From contig DIYZ01000093.1 of the NCBI GenBank assembly GCA_002427845.1, positions 1-15,974 on the forward strand: a stretch of DNA of 15,974 nt, read 5' to 3'. This document shows, one piece after another, positions 1-7,560 of the stretch. Numbering within the stretch: the first letter of the stretch is position 1; each line of letters begins with the position of its first letter. Under the pieces are notes generated by a model that was not told where the DNA came from, did not search any database, and worked only from the letters and a program-made list of their open reading frames with translations. This stretch comes from Chloracidobacterium sp. UBA6041. GTDB lineage: Bacteria; Acidobacteriota; Blastocatellia; Pyrinomonadales; Pyrinomonadaceae. The translations under genes were made by a program, and so were the position numbers.

Positions 1-213
1 GTTGTCATCGTCTGCCGCATATTTCTTAGGGCGTTTGCCGAAAGTTTTCAAGGCCTGATTACGATTTAAGTAACCTACCGGTTTCCAGGGCACATTGGAA
101 TAGAATCGACGTCCTTTACCTTTGGTATTCCCAAATTCTCGATTAGCAAAGCGTCTCGCGGTGGTGTTAACGTAACCCGCTCCTGTCGTGCGGTTTCCGC
201 GGGAAATTAACAT
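1..213 (-). CDS. Small basic protein of unknown function, partial (runs off left edge)
   Basis: An open frame of 71 codons runs from an ATG at 213 to the window edge without a stop. The ATG is preceded by GAGGG at a short distance (4-5 bases), a usable ribosome binding site, and an in-frame TAG lies further upstream. The visible part is rich in Arg, Lys, Gly and Asn (for example TTARRFANREFG and KTFGKRPKKYAADDD) and has no membrane segment or signal peptide. I do not recognise the family. It is divergent from the gene starting at 281, so the 67 bases between them should hold both promoters. It could be a chance ORF, but the start context and composition favour a real gene whose C-terminus lies outside the window. 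Confidence 0.5.
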   Translation of the reverse strand, partial: MLISRGNRTTGAGYVNTTARRFANREFGNTKGKGRRFYSNVPWKPVGYLNRNQALKTFGKRPKKYAADDDN

Positions 214-280
214 TTGCCCTCGTGGTCGAGGCAGCACAATCGAAGGCTAAGTTAGATACCGAACGGCGGGGGATACGCAA

Positions 281-1108
281 GTGTTCGGACACCTTAAGCT
301 AAGCACACATCAAGCGGCCCCTCCTTCACAGGACCAACTCTCGGCGATCATCGAGCGGCTGGATTCTGAGCCATTGAGAGAAACGGTAAAGCGGCTCTTT
401 GCTGATCTGACTCGCCTTCTTGGATACTTAGGTCATTTGAAGACCGATTTGCTGCTTCAAGTCGGCGCGTCTGAAGAGGTACTTTCTACGTTCCTGCTCG
501 TGGAAGCAGAAACGCGCATGCTACTCGATTTTATCGACACGTGCGCTGCAACATTGGAAGGGCTACCTCCAAAAGTCTACGAGGCGCTGGACGGCGTTAG
601 CTATGTCATCCATCATGAACTACGCCGGGTCTATGAAAGCGAGTTAGAGCGAATCGCCGGCACTAAGTCCAGTTCTTTTCGACCTCGGGTAGTACACGCA
701 CATGGCATACTCTGTAACTGTTTTCAACAGGCAACTATTACCCTCGCCCGAGCGTTTGACCCAACTATTGACGCCGCGCAACTCTTTAACGACTTCGAAC
801 TTAGACAGCAGCAGTCCCTCCGGCTCGATCACGATTTGACCACTCTCATTCACCTCGCGCGAGAGACGAAGGCTGACGATCAACATTCTATGGATCGGAT
901 CATCAAGAGCATCGATGACTTTAGGGCGGGAAGTATGCGCTATTTAATGTTCAAAGACTGGGCCACATACGAAGGTTTTAGACAACAGATTATCGACGTG
1001 CGCGGGACAGAAGAGTGCGCGGCTCTGCTCCATCGTTTCTCCTTTTACCTCGAGATGCTACACGCTCACGTAAAGATGCGCGCTGTGCTTTCCTCAAACA
1101 CCAGCTAA
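281..1108 (+). CDS. All-helical protein of unknown function (275 aa)
   Basis: Starts at a GTG preceded by a GGGGG stretch about 10 bases upstream. The product is predicted mostly alpha-helical, with no signal peptide, no membrane segment and no recognisable catalytic motif. Charged amphipathic stretches recur throughout: a Leu-rich helix near residues 40-60, an Asp/Glu/Leu helix near 75-95, and a central segment VHAHGILCNCFQQATITLARAFDP near 137-160 that looks like the most conserved core. The C-terminal part (SMRYLMFKDWATYEGF near 217-232, then LLHRFSFYLEMLHAHVKMRAVL) resembles a helical bundle. I cannot assign a family. It appears monocistronic, since nothing follows on the same strand for several kb. 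A cytosolic scaffold or regulatory role is possible, but nothing in the sequence demonstrates it. Confidence 0.8.
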   Translation: MFGHLKLSTHQAAPPSQDQLSAIIERLDSEPLRETVKRLFADLTRLLGYLGHLKTDLLLQVGASEEVLSTFLLVEAETRMLLDFIDTCAATLEGLPPKVYEALDGVSYVIHHELRRVYESELERIAGTKSSSFRPRVVHAHGILCNCFQQATITLARAFDPTIDAAQLFNDFELRQQQSLRLDHDLTTLIHLARETKADDQHSMDRIIKSIDDFRAGSMRYLMFKDWATYEGFRQQIIDVRGTEECAALLHRFSFYLEMLHAHVKMRAVLSSNTS

Positions 1109-1505
1109 ACAGATCCATGGACTACCCTGCAGCATCCATCTGATTACAGTGCCGCCGCATAGTAAGCGATCTGCACCGTTGGCGTGGAACTTTGACGCGG
1201 CAGACTGTGAGGTACTTGCGATATAGTATGTCCCTGTATGGTGACTCAGAGAGTCTTAGGCTGTCGGCAAGAAATTGGCGGACGGGTTCTGAAGTTCGAG
1301 TGGCCCTACGATTGGATCTTATCGCTTACTACTCCTTCTGCTCGCTGTGTTAGCAGGAAGGTGCAAAGAGTGTCCACCGCGGGTGAGCCAAAAACTTCTA
1401 ATGGAACCGAATGTAAAACTCCATGTCTCGATTATTTTTGCGCCCGCGGGCAAACTGATTCCGGTTTGAGATCAAAGCGACCAGGCGCATTTATCAACAC
1501 AAGTC
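1109..1505. other. Gene-free stretch between convergent genes
   Basis: No gene is convincing here. A frame open from 1293 to 1469 on the plus strand encodes a hydrophobic Leu run followed by LAGRC, which looks like a lipoprotein signal. It has no ATG, GTG or TTG before the hydrophobic run, and the nearest upstream ATG frames stop early, so at most it is a decayed gene. No intrinsic terminator with a clear stem and T-tract is visible for the gene ending at 1506 on the minus strand. Confidence 0.5.
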
Positions 1506-4277
1506 TTAGCGGCGCATTTCGTCGAGCATCTGCTGGATTCGTTCTTTTACGAGGGCTATAACCTTTTCGTAGACAAGCTCTTGGTTTGTCTCTTCCGGCG
1601 CCACCTGTCGAGTGTCTATCGGTTCACCGAAGCTTACCTTGACCTTCGCCAGTCGAAACCGCCGCGACTTACGGGGCCAGATAAGATGTGCACCATCCAG
1701 AGCTACGGGCACAATCGGCACCTTCAGTTCGGCCGCCAGAATCGCGGCGCCTTTTTTGAACTCCTGTAATTTCCCATCAAACGATCGCTGGCCCTCGGGG
1801 TATATATCGAGAATCTTGCCGGCCCGCAGACCGCCGGCGCCGACGCGCATCGCGCGTAACAGTTGCGCATCCGGATCGATTGGGACGACATTAATCAACT
1901 GGGCAAGCTGGGCCATGGCAAAGCTAGAGAAGTACATGCTGGCGCCCACGTGGAAAACATTCCTGGTTACGCTGCGCGGATAAACTGAACAAACAAGTAA
2001 CGGATCAATGTAGCTCTGGTGGTTTGGGCAAATTATATATGGCGGCTTCAGCCGAGACAGAACCTCACTACCTTTGACGTCCATCCGAAACAGCAATCGG
2101 GCCATCACGTAAGCGAGTCGCAGTATCAGGAAAGCAAGCAACGTCGTAGCCGTTTTAGGTTTCAGGAGAGGCTGCACTTCAGGAAGGTTTGTCGTAGCGC
2201 TGCCAAGAACTTCGCCCCAACGGAATTCTGCGTTCGCTGCAGCCGCACCGAGTAGGTCCTTATCTGTTGGCGGAACTGCTTTTCCAACACTCTTCGCAGT
2301 TGCTAACTGAATCAATTCCCCTACCTTGTGCGCGGCAATGACTTCTTCCGGATCAAACTCAATGCCGAGGGTGTGCTCGAGATGCACGATACATTCGGCG
2401 CGGGCGAGTGAGTCGAGTCCCAGATCAATTTCGAGATTCATTTTTGGGTGAATAACCGTGACTTCCGGAGCATGCAGTCTTATCACGGTGGCCAGAGCGC
2501 GGCCGGCCGGGGAATCTACGAGCGTGTCATCCGTCGCGGTGAAGAAGTCTTGTTTAGTATCACGGGTTGGCTGCCGAAAGCCGTTACCCGTTTCGAGTTC
2601 GTTTTTCAGTTCGAACCGGCGCACTTTGCGAGTCGCGGTGCGCGGCAACGGCTCGGCGCGAAGAACAAAATCATGTATACGCTGGTATTCTGGCAGTTCT
2701 CGTCCAAGATTTTCCAGCTCCCAAACAATCCATTCACGGGCATTGGCGATGCGCTGCGCTTTCAGGTAGTCAAAATTCGGGACCACGACTGCACATAGTT
2801 TTTCAGCTCCTTTAAACTGACTCGATTCGTCTTTCACACCAAGGACACAGACTTCGCTAACGAAGGGCGAGTGTTCGTAATGTGCTTCGACATCTTCGGG
2901 AAAAACATTCTTGCCTGACGGCAACAAGATTACGTCTTTCTTACGCCCAACAATGTAGAGGTGCCCTTGCTTATCGAATCGCCCCAAATCGCCTGAGCGA
3001 AACCATCCGTCAGCAGTGAATGCGAGGCGATTGGCTTCGGGATTATGATAGTACCCCTGCATCACGATTGGGCCGCGAATAAGTACTTCACCGATGCCTG
3101 CTTCGCCGGGCTCGTCAATCCTGACCTCGATGCCATTAAGCGGCGTGCCAACAGATCCGATCTTGTTATCTTCGAATCGTGTTACGGTCGCCGCTCCAGA
3201 GGTCTCCGTCAGACCGTATCCCTGCAAAATAGTGAAACCGAGCCGATGAAAATCTTTGGCAACTCTTTCATCGAAGCTGGCCCCGGCGGATACTGCGAGT
3301 CGCAGTCTGCCGCCGAAAGACTGATGGACGGGGCGGAAAAAAAGTGATCCGGCATTAATGCCAAACAGGTCCCGCAGCCCGCCATTGAGCGCCAGCATTG
3401 CCCTGAACAATGCGCGCAATGGCGCCGGTTTCGCCCGCACCGCATCAAATATTTTCTGATGAAACAGATACCAGAGTCGCGGCACGCCGACGAGAGCGGT
3501 GGCGCCACCCTGCTTCAGCCCGCGCTCGATCTGGACGCTACTCAATTCCGTGAGATAGACGACACGCGCTCCGATGATGGTCGCAAGCCAGAGGTTGACG
3601 ATCTGTGAATAGGCATGAAAAAGCGGCAACAGACTGAGAATGACTTCTCCATCCGTGATACGCATCACTTCCTGGACCTTGTCACTCTCGGCGTAGATGT
3701 TTCCGTGCGTCAGTGGTACTGCCTTTGGTACTCCGGTGGTGCCGGACGTGTAAATCAGAACAGCCAGGTCTTCGGGTCCGGCGGATGGCAAAGCTTCATT
3801 GAACGCTCGCGGGGTCGGGGTTTGCGTCCAGTCTGCGAACGAAGGTAGTCCATTTGGTGACGCCAGACTGGCCAGGACCACTGCCGGAATCTTTTCGCCC
3901 GTTCGCTCGCAGGCCGCGTAAAACTTGTCCAGCGAAGCAGGGGAAACGAATGCGAGTCTTGCTTCTGAATCTTTGAGAAAAGCGGCGAGGGCGGTTGTGG
4001 TTGCAGCGGGATCGAGTGGTGTAACTACCGCGCCTCGATAAAGGATTCCCAGGTAGGCAATCGCCCAATGGGGATGATTCTCGCCAATGATTGCAACGCG
4101 GTCGCCAAAAGCGATCTGCTCCTGTTCCAGACGATAGGCGATGCTGCGAATCTGGGCGAGCAGTGAGCCGAAGGTTACAGTCTCCACGCCGTTCGACTCA
4201 ATCAGCATCATCGCCACGTTGTCGGGGCGAATGCTGGCTGCCTCGACAACTCGCTGACAGAAAGTTTGTGTTCTCAT
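1506..4277 (-). CDS. Acyl ligase (AMP-forming) - ACP - lysophospholipid acyltransferase fusion
   Basis: A 923-residue protein with three domains in order. Residues 1-560 are an ANL-family acyl-CoA/acyl-ACP synthetase: P-loop YTSGTTGVPK at 176-185, GYGLTETSG at 353-361, GDLG at 429-432, hinge GRKKD at 444-448 and the C-terminal catalytic Lys near 551. Residues about 585-660 are an acyl carrier domain with the phosphopantetheine site GLDSL (Ser623). Residues about 710-923 are an LPLAT/PlsC acyltransferase: a hydrophobic segment at 712-730, the HX4D motif in NHQSYIDP (His753, Asp758) and PEGQRS at 827-832. Inferred role: activate a free fatty acid, hold it on the built-in ACP and transfer it to a lysophospholipid at the inner membrane. 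This is the logic of E. coli Aas but with the opposite domain order. The start ATG overlaps the stop of a small upstream ORF as TAATG, so translation may be coupled. Confidence 0.93.
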   Translation of the reverse strand: MRTQTFCQRVVEAASIRPDNVAMMLIESNGVETVTFGSLLAQIRSIAYRLEQEQIAFGDRVAIIGENHPHWAIAYLGILYRGAVVTPLDPAATTTALAAFLKDSEARLAFVSPASLDKFYAACERTGEKIPAVVLASLASPNGLPSFADWTQTPTPRAFNEALPSAGPEDLAVLIYTSGTTGVPKAVPLTHGNIYAESDKVQEVMRITDGEVILSLLPLFHAYSQIVNLWLATIIGARVVYLTELSSVQIERGLKQGGATALVGVPRLWYLFHQKIFDAVRAKPAPLRALFRAMLALNGGLRDLFGINAGSLFFRPVHQSFGGRLRLAVSAGASFDERVAKDFHRLGFTILQGYGLTETSGAATVTRFEDNKIGSVGTPLNGIEVRIDEPGEAGIGEVLIRGPIVMQGYYHNPEANRLAFTADGWFRSGDLGRFDKQGHLYIVGRKKDVILLPSGKNVFPEDVEAHYEHSPFVSEVCVLGVKDESSQFKGAEKLCAVVVPNFDYLKAQRIANAREWIVWELENLGRELPEYQRIHDFVLRAEPLPRTATRKVRRFELKNELETGNGFRQPTRDTKQDFFTATDDTLVDSPAGRALATVIRLHAPEVTVIHPKMNLEIDLGLDSLARAECIVHLEHTLGIEFDPEEVIAAHKVGELIQLATAKSVGKAVPPTDKDLLGAAAANAEFRWGEVLGSATTNLPEVQPLLKPKTATTLLAFLILRLAYVMARLLFRMDVKGSEVLSRLKPPYIICPNHQSYIDPLLVCSVYPRSVTRNVFHVGASMYFSSFAMAQLAQLINVVPIDPDAQLLRAMRVGAGGLRAGKILDIYPEGQRSFDGKLQEFKKGAAILAAELKVPIVPVALDGAHLIWPRKSRRFRLAKVKVSFGEPIDTRQVAPEETNQELVYEKVIALVKERIQQMLDEMRR

Positions 4278-4432
4278 TAAGTCAGCCCACTAGATAGACC
4301 ACTATAGCCGAGTTGATCTATCACCTGCCTCATTAAGAGTGTAACCTGCGGATGAGAAGCCTCCAATTGTGTGACCGCTTCTTTAGGTCGATCGGTAACG
4401 TCGCGGCAATCAACGGGACCTGACCCTATCAT
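4277..4432 (-). CDS. Small ORF (51 aa), possibly a gene 3' fragment, coupled to the ligase gene
   Basis: A 51-codon frame whose TAA overlaps the ATG of the acyl ligase as TAATG, the arrangement expected of translational coupling. Its C-terminal half (EASHPQVTLLMRQVIDQLG) reads like real protein. It faintly resembles the C-terminal helix of DUF4404-type small proteins (an E-x-x-HP-x-(L/V)-T pattern), but that identification is weak. No ribosome binding site precedes the ATG at 4432, and the first codons cross a GGGTCAGGTCCC sequence that looks like a junction. The likely reading is that an older gene lost its 5' end by insertion or deletion and only its last about 40 codons survive. It could still be translated to feed the downstream ligase start. 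Confidence 0.45.
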   Translation of the reverse strand: MIGSGPVDCRDVTDRPKEAVTQLEASHPQVTLLMRQVIDQLGYSGLSSGLT

Positions 4433-4625
4433 ATTTGCAGGTTTTATGAGTCAACCAACTCGCCGTCATTCCATCAGGCCGGCGGTCCCGTACCGTATCA
4501 AGTGCCTGGATCGTACGCACACCAACAGGAAATCGACCCCGGACGAATGGATCGTACTCGTCCGTCCGGGATGCCGTCCTTTTTTGGGAATCTTGTTTCG
4601 TGTGCTTGACGTTTTCGCCGGTCAT
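4410..4625 (-). pseudogene. Truncated alpha/beta-hydrolase (dienelactone hydrolase / PAF-acetylhydrolase type), N-terminal fragment
   Basis: The ATG at 4625 has an AGAGG site 8 bases upstream, a good start. The first about 48 codons encode a hydrophilic leader and then YDPFVRGRFPVGVRTI and QALDTVRDR. This is the N-terminal pattern of predicted dienelactone-hydrolase/acetylhydrolase-like enzymes, where it is normally followed by the first beta strand and some 280 more residues. Here the similarity stops near 4482, and the frame ends about 24 codons later at TGA with no GxSxG nucleophile elbow or catalytic residues. It lies 66 bases downstream of the SLOG gene on the same strand, so it was probably once a second gene of that transcript. 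I call it a relic. Family assignment rests on motif memory only. Confidence 0.55.
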
Positions 4626-4691
4626 CAAGAATACCTCTTCTTTTCGGTGCAAATCTTGTCTGAGATCCTTGTTGAAATTCGTCAGTGGAAA

Positions 4692-5177
4692 TTATCGTTC
4701 AACTAGCTCGCGAAGCTGAAGATCGTCTGTGACCGAATCTGTTTTCATAAGCACAGGAATGGCGTGTACCTGTTTTTGCTTACGCAACGCATATCTGAGT
4801 GTCGAAAAAGTTCCGCCTCCCTTACCAGACCGAAAGCCAATCACGATCTCGCAAAGATCAACGATATACCGGTTCCTGAAAGAGTAGGCACTCTTCCGTC
4901 TCGGCAGTTGCAACTCCACGACTCGCTCGACCTGCTCAAACCAGGGCCGAAGCCACTTAGGCGCGTCCGCCATCGTATAGGGAACAACCGCCCAACAGAT
5001 TTCATTCTGCTCCAGCAGCCATTCCATGGCCCACTGGTCGATCCCGTGAGCACCACCAAGGAACCAGGTCCTCCCCTGGTGCAAGAGTGACGAAAGATGT
5101 TGCTCAAAGAGACCGCGGGCTGTCTGGCGATCAACGTCTCGAGATCCAATGATCGCAACCGATTTTCTTGCGTTCAT
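4692..5177 (-). CDS. SLOG-superfamily protein, DprA-like Rossmann domain
   Basis: A 161-residue single-domain protein with the hallmarks of the DprA/LOG (SLOG) fold: the first strand and loop AIIGSRD at 8-14, GGAHGID at 41-47 (matching SGxAxGID of DprA), RNRYIVD at 101-107 (matching the DprA FPxRNRxIA motif), and SGKGGGT at 117-123 followed by a helix and VHAIPV. It lacks the N-terminal SAM-like and C-terminal winged-helix extensions of full DprA. Known SLOG members bind nucleotides, nucleotide-derived signals or single-stranded DNA, and some act as sensors in conflict systems. Here the neighbours do not point to a specific partner. The ATG at 5177 fits the fold's N-terminus, although no strong ribosome binding site precedes it. 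A nucleotide- or DNA-binding role is inferred; any enzymatic reaction is unknown. Confidence 0.8.
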   Translation of the reverse strand: MNARKSVAIIGSRDVDRQTARGLFEQHLSSLLHQGRTWFLGGAHGIDQWAMEWLLEQNEICWAVVPYTMADAPKWLRPWFEQVERVVELQLPRRKSAYSFRNRYIVDLCEIVIGFRSGKGGGTFSTLRYALRKQKQVHAIPVLMKTDSVTDDLQLRELVER

Positions 5178-5423
5178 GAAATTGATTGTAATTGCCGTGT
5201 CTGACGTTCCTGGTACAGATTAATACTTATCTGCCGGGCACAAGTTGGCCATCGCCTCAGCCGCTCGTGTCGTTCGAGCAGTGTAAGCCTTCCCTCAGAA
5301 GTTGTTCACAGACTTCAAAACCGGAGACACCAGAAGGTTGTGGCCATTATCATCACAGGAATGTTCCGCTGGGCCAGCACTCTTCATCCCGGTTTTTTGT
5401 GGATCTTTATCAGTTGCTGGCTG
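5178..5423. other. Gene-free stretch upstream of the SLOG gene
   Basis: No convincing coding region is seen in any frame. It should contain the promoter of the minus-strand SLOG gene, but I see no clear -35/-10 pair. Its right border is where the transposase remnant begins, so part of it may be flanking DNA rearranged with that element. Confidence 0.4.
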
Positions 5424-5573
5424 CGCACGTATCGGCATCGCTGAATCATTGAACGTACCATCACGTGGTTTGGAGCCTTCCGTCGGCTCCTCGTTCGCCA
5501 CGAGCGCTCCACCCGCATGTTCCTGGCATTCTTTCAACTCGCCGCTGCGCTCATTGCGTTGCGGAGGTTATGA
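5424..5573 (+). pseudogene. IS5-family transposase remnant (C-terminal end, nonsense mutated)
   Basis: In the frame beginning at 5424 the sequence reads RTYRHR, then TGA, then IIERTITWFGAFRRLL, VRHERSTRMFLAFF and QLAAALIALRRL, ending in TGA at 5571-5573. The block [W][V/I][V/I/K]ERT-x2-W-x2-x-FRRL-x-x-R-x-E followed by a hydrophobic helix and LRRL is the C-terminal signature of IS5-type DDE transposases. The TGA sits exactly where a conserved Trp (TGG) is expected, so this is a single-base nonsense change. The rest of the transposase upstream is absent. Immediately after the stop the sequence GAAACCGGTT and CTAG could be the element's right end. This is a dead fragment, present as a scar between the YihY and SLOG genes. 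Confidence 0.65.
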
Positions 5574-5821
5574 AACCGGTTCTAGAGTTAATTTTTATAA
5601 CACTGTAAAATCCGAAGTCTAGGGTCATCTCCGGAAAAAAATTTGCGCCAAGACGGTAGCCAATTATCATGGCAAGAACCAAGAAAATAGAGTAGTTCTG
5701 ACGATGGCGACAAAAAGACAACCACGAAAAGTACCGCGAGCGGTTCTGACTTTGTCTGCGGGAATCTACCTCCTCCTAACCATGAGACTTTCAAGGTTGA
5801 GTAAAGGCTCCCTTGCTTCAG
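5574..5821. other. Gene-free stretch between the YihY gene and the IS5 remnant
   Basis: It holds the probable right end of the IS5-type element near 5574-5592. On the minus strand it has a very strong Shine-Dalgarno-like run, AGGAGGAGGT (5777-5768), but no ATG, GTG or TTG follows at the right distance. A minus-strand frame with a TTG at 5794 would give a short hydrophobic peptide, but its start context is poor. No terminator with a clear T-tract is visible for the YihY gene. Confidence 0.4.
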
Positions 5822-6721
5822 TCAGGTGTTCTTATCCCGAGTCTTCTCGCCTTTTTCCTTCGCCGCCAGATCGCCTTCATGCGGCGTTATATCTTCGCTG
5901 TCGGAGTTCACTTCGCCGCCGATTAGAATCGCCGCGCCGGTAAAGTAGAACCAGAGCATGAGGATGATCACGGCGCCTAATGAGCCATAAGTCTTGCTGT
6001 ATGAATCGAAGTAATGGAGGTATAGGCGAAATCCGAAAGACACCAGCAGCCAGATGGCCACCGCGATAACAGATCCCGGCGTTATCCATTTCCAATCCTG
6101 ATCCGCAAGATCCGGCGCCCAGTAATAAATCAAGGCGAAAGCCAGCAGGAGAAAGGCGAGCACGATGGGCCATTGCAGCACTTTCCAACCCAGGGTGAAG
6201 ACTTCGCTAAAGCCGAAGTGGCCTGCGAGGAAATCTGCGATCTTCCCGCCAGAGAGCACGAGCGCGAGAGCTGAGATGATTAGGATGGCGAGAACCAATG
6301 TGAGACCGACGGCGATAAGACGCAGCTTCCACCATGAACGCGTTTCCTTAACGTGGTAAGCGACGTTGAGCGAGTCGCTGATTGCCCCCATGCCGTTTGA
6401 AGCCGCCCAAAGAGCCGCCAGAATGCCGAAAGAAATTTTCCCACCACCACTCGCGCTACTGACTTCCAGCATGGTCGCACTAATTAAATCCGAGGCCGAG
6501 CTCGGCAAAACCTTGCCCAGGTAGTTGAACAAACTATGGCGCAGACCAGTTCCGGAACCAATAATCAGACCGATTACTGAAGTGAGAAACAGAAGCAACG
6601 GGAAAAGAGCCAGAAGGAAATAGTAAGAAAGTTGGGCTGCCCGTCCGAAGATTTCGTCTTTGCCAATGTCGGCCCAGACTTTCTTTGCCACGACCCGAAC
6701 TCGACCAGCACGTGCCATCAT
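5822..6721 (-). CDS. YihY/BrkB family inner-membrane protein
   Basis: A 299-residue protein of the YihY/UPF0761 family, once misnamed ribonuclease BN. Six hydrophobic segments are visible at about 31-55, 96-115, 134-157, 183-201, 212-236 and 246-270. Family-typical features are the N-terminal AAQLSYYFLLALFPLLLF, the LWAASNG loop at 104-110, YGSLGAVIILMLWFYFTG at 245-262 and an AILIGGEVNS end near 264-273. The C-terminal tail (274-299) is charged. The biochemical function of the family is not established; transport or envelope roles have been proposed. The start ATG overlaps the stop of Ku2 as ATGA, so it is the last cistron of the Ku operon and probably translationally coupled. Whether it has any role connected with DNA repair is unknown. 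Confidence 0.93.
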   Translation of the reverse strand: MMARAGRVRVVAKKVWADIGKDEIFGRAAQLSYYFLLALFPLLLFLTSVIGLIIGSGTGLRHSLFNYLGKVLPSSASDLISATMLEVSSASGGGKISFGILAALWAASNGMGAISDSLNVAYHVKETRSWWKLRLIAVGLTLVLAILIISALALVLSGGKIADFLAGHFGFSEVFTLGWKVLQWPIVLAFLLLAFALIYYWAPDLADQDWKWITPGSVIAVAIWLLVSFGFRLYLHYFDSYSKTYGSLGAVIILMLWFYFTGAAILIGGEVNSDSEDITPHEGDLAAKEKGEKTRDKNT

Positions 6722-7560
6722 TTCGCTTTACCGGCGAGACTTTTCTTCAGCACGGCGACGAGGTCGATAACTTTCGCCGGCTCGTCGCGCTCTTTGGTCT
6801 CAACTTCGACGATGTTTTTGCGCTGGGCGCTCTTCTTCTTTACGAGTTTGCGCAGACGCTCTGTTTGTTCGTCCTCGAGCCTGGCGGGTGACAACTGCTT
6901 TTTCGATTTACTGCTAATCAGCTTTTCAAATTTACTGACAGTCGCTTTCGGCACCTTTGGCTTTTTTGGCAGGCCCACATCTTCGGGCGAACGCAATTCG
7001 TCCGCGAACCGCATTGTCTCAGCGCGCAGGATGCCGTTGTCGGAAAATATCGCGACCAGATATTCCTTACCGCGCATGACAAACGTGGCGACGCCTGCCC
7101 GGCCACTCTTCGCCATCGTCTCGGCGAGTAGTTTGTAAGCTTTCTCTGAATCTGCTGCGGGCGTCAGAAAGTAACCGCGATCGAAATGGACGCGTGGAAT
7201 TGATTCTTCCGGAACGAACCGCTTCAGGTCGATGTCGCGGGTTTTGTCGGGCGCCAGGCGATCCAACTCCTCGTCGGTGACAACAACGTACTTGCCTTTC
7301 TCGATTTCATAACCACGCACCATCTCATCTGCGTCGAGATCCCGCTCGGTTTTCTCCGAGTAGTACTTCCGCGATAGTGGTTCGCCGGCAGGACTAAGCA
7401 GGCGCAATGGCATGCGGTTGCTCACGTTTGCAGGAAAAAGATTCACGGGCACACTGACCAGCCCGAACGTCAGCGTTCCCGACCAGAATGGACGCGGACC
7501 GGACTGCTCGCCGTTGGATTCGTCAGTATCCTTCTTTCTTCTGATTCGCTTGTTAGGCAG
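6718..7560 (-). CDS. ku: Ku protein, second copy (Ku2), non-canonical start
   Basis: Bacterial Ku-type DNA end-binding protein for non-homologous end joining. The first usable GTG (7452) would begin in the middle of the conserved N-terminal strand. In-frame codons upstream encode RPFWSGTLTFGLVSVPVNLF, the classic Ku start, and the frame stays open back to a TAA at 7578-7576 without any ATG, GTG or TTG. A CTG at 7560 has AAAGGAG seven bases upstream and overlaps the last 8 bases of Ku1, so I propose it as the start (280 aa). Further motifs are GYEIEKGKYVVVTDEEL, GRAGVATFVMRGKEYLVAI and RAETMRFADEL, then a diverged C-terminal core and a Lys-rich tail. Its stop overlaps the YihY start (ATGA). 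It may pair with Ku1 as a heterodimer, or form its own homodimer. A +1 frameshift fusion with Ku1 is a less likely alternative. Confidence 0.88.
   Translation of the reverse strand: MPNKRIRRKKDTDESNGEQSGPRPFWSGTLTFGLVSVPVNLFPANVSNRMPLRLLSPAGEPLSRKYYSEKTERDLDADEMVRGYEIEKGKYVVVTDEELDRLAPDKTRDIDLKRFVPEESIPRVHFDRGYFLTPAADSEKAYKLLAETMAKSGRAGVATFVMRGKEYLVAIFSDNGILRAETMRFADELRSPEDVGLPKKPKVPKATVSKFEKLISSKSKKQLSPARLEDEQTERLRKLVKKKSAQRKNIVEVETKERDEPAKVIDLVAVLKKSLAGKAK

Noticed and set aside
1293..1469. Lipoprotein-like open frame with a Leu run and LAGRC
   Set aside because: No start codon precedes the hydrophobic run, and the lipobox has an extra Arg; at best a decayed gene.
1238..1561. A 107-codon plus-strand frame overlapping the 3' end of the ligase gene
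   Set aside because: It overlaps a certain gene by 56 bases, has mixed Cys/Arg/Ser composition without motifs and no good ribosome binding site.
4340..4363. Another TGTAACC as a third ECF promoter
   Set aside because: No TGTCT lies 16 bases downstream and no gene follows on that strand.
5464..5502. Nested hairpin CGTGG/CCACG around GGAGCC/GGCTCC as a structured RNA
   Set aside because: It lies within the transposase coding remnant, so the symmetry is better explained as coding sequence; no T-tract follows.
5295..5537. Minus-strand frame of 80 codons in the YihY-SLOG gap
   Set aside because: Its first half is the antisense of the IS5 transposase remnant; the rest lacks a start and features.
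5588..5794. Small hydrophobic minus-strand peptide near a strong AGGAGGAGGT run
   Set aside because: The purine run lies inside the frame, not before its TTG start, and no standard start codon follows the run at a usable distance.
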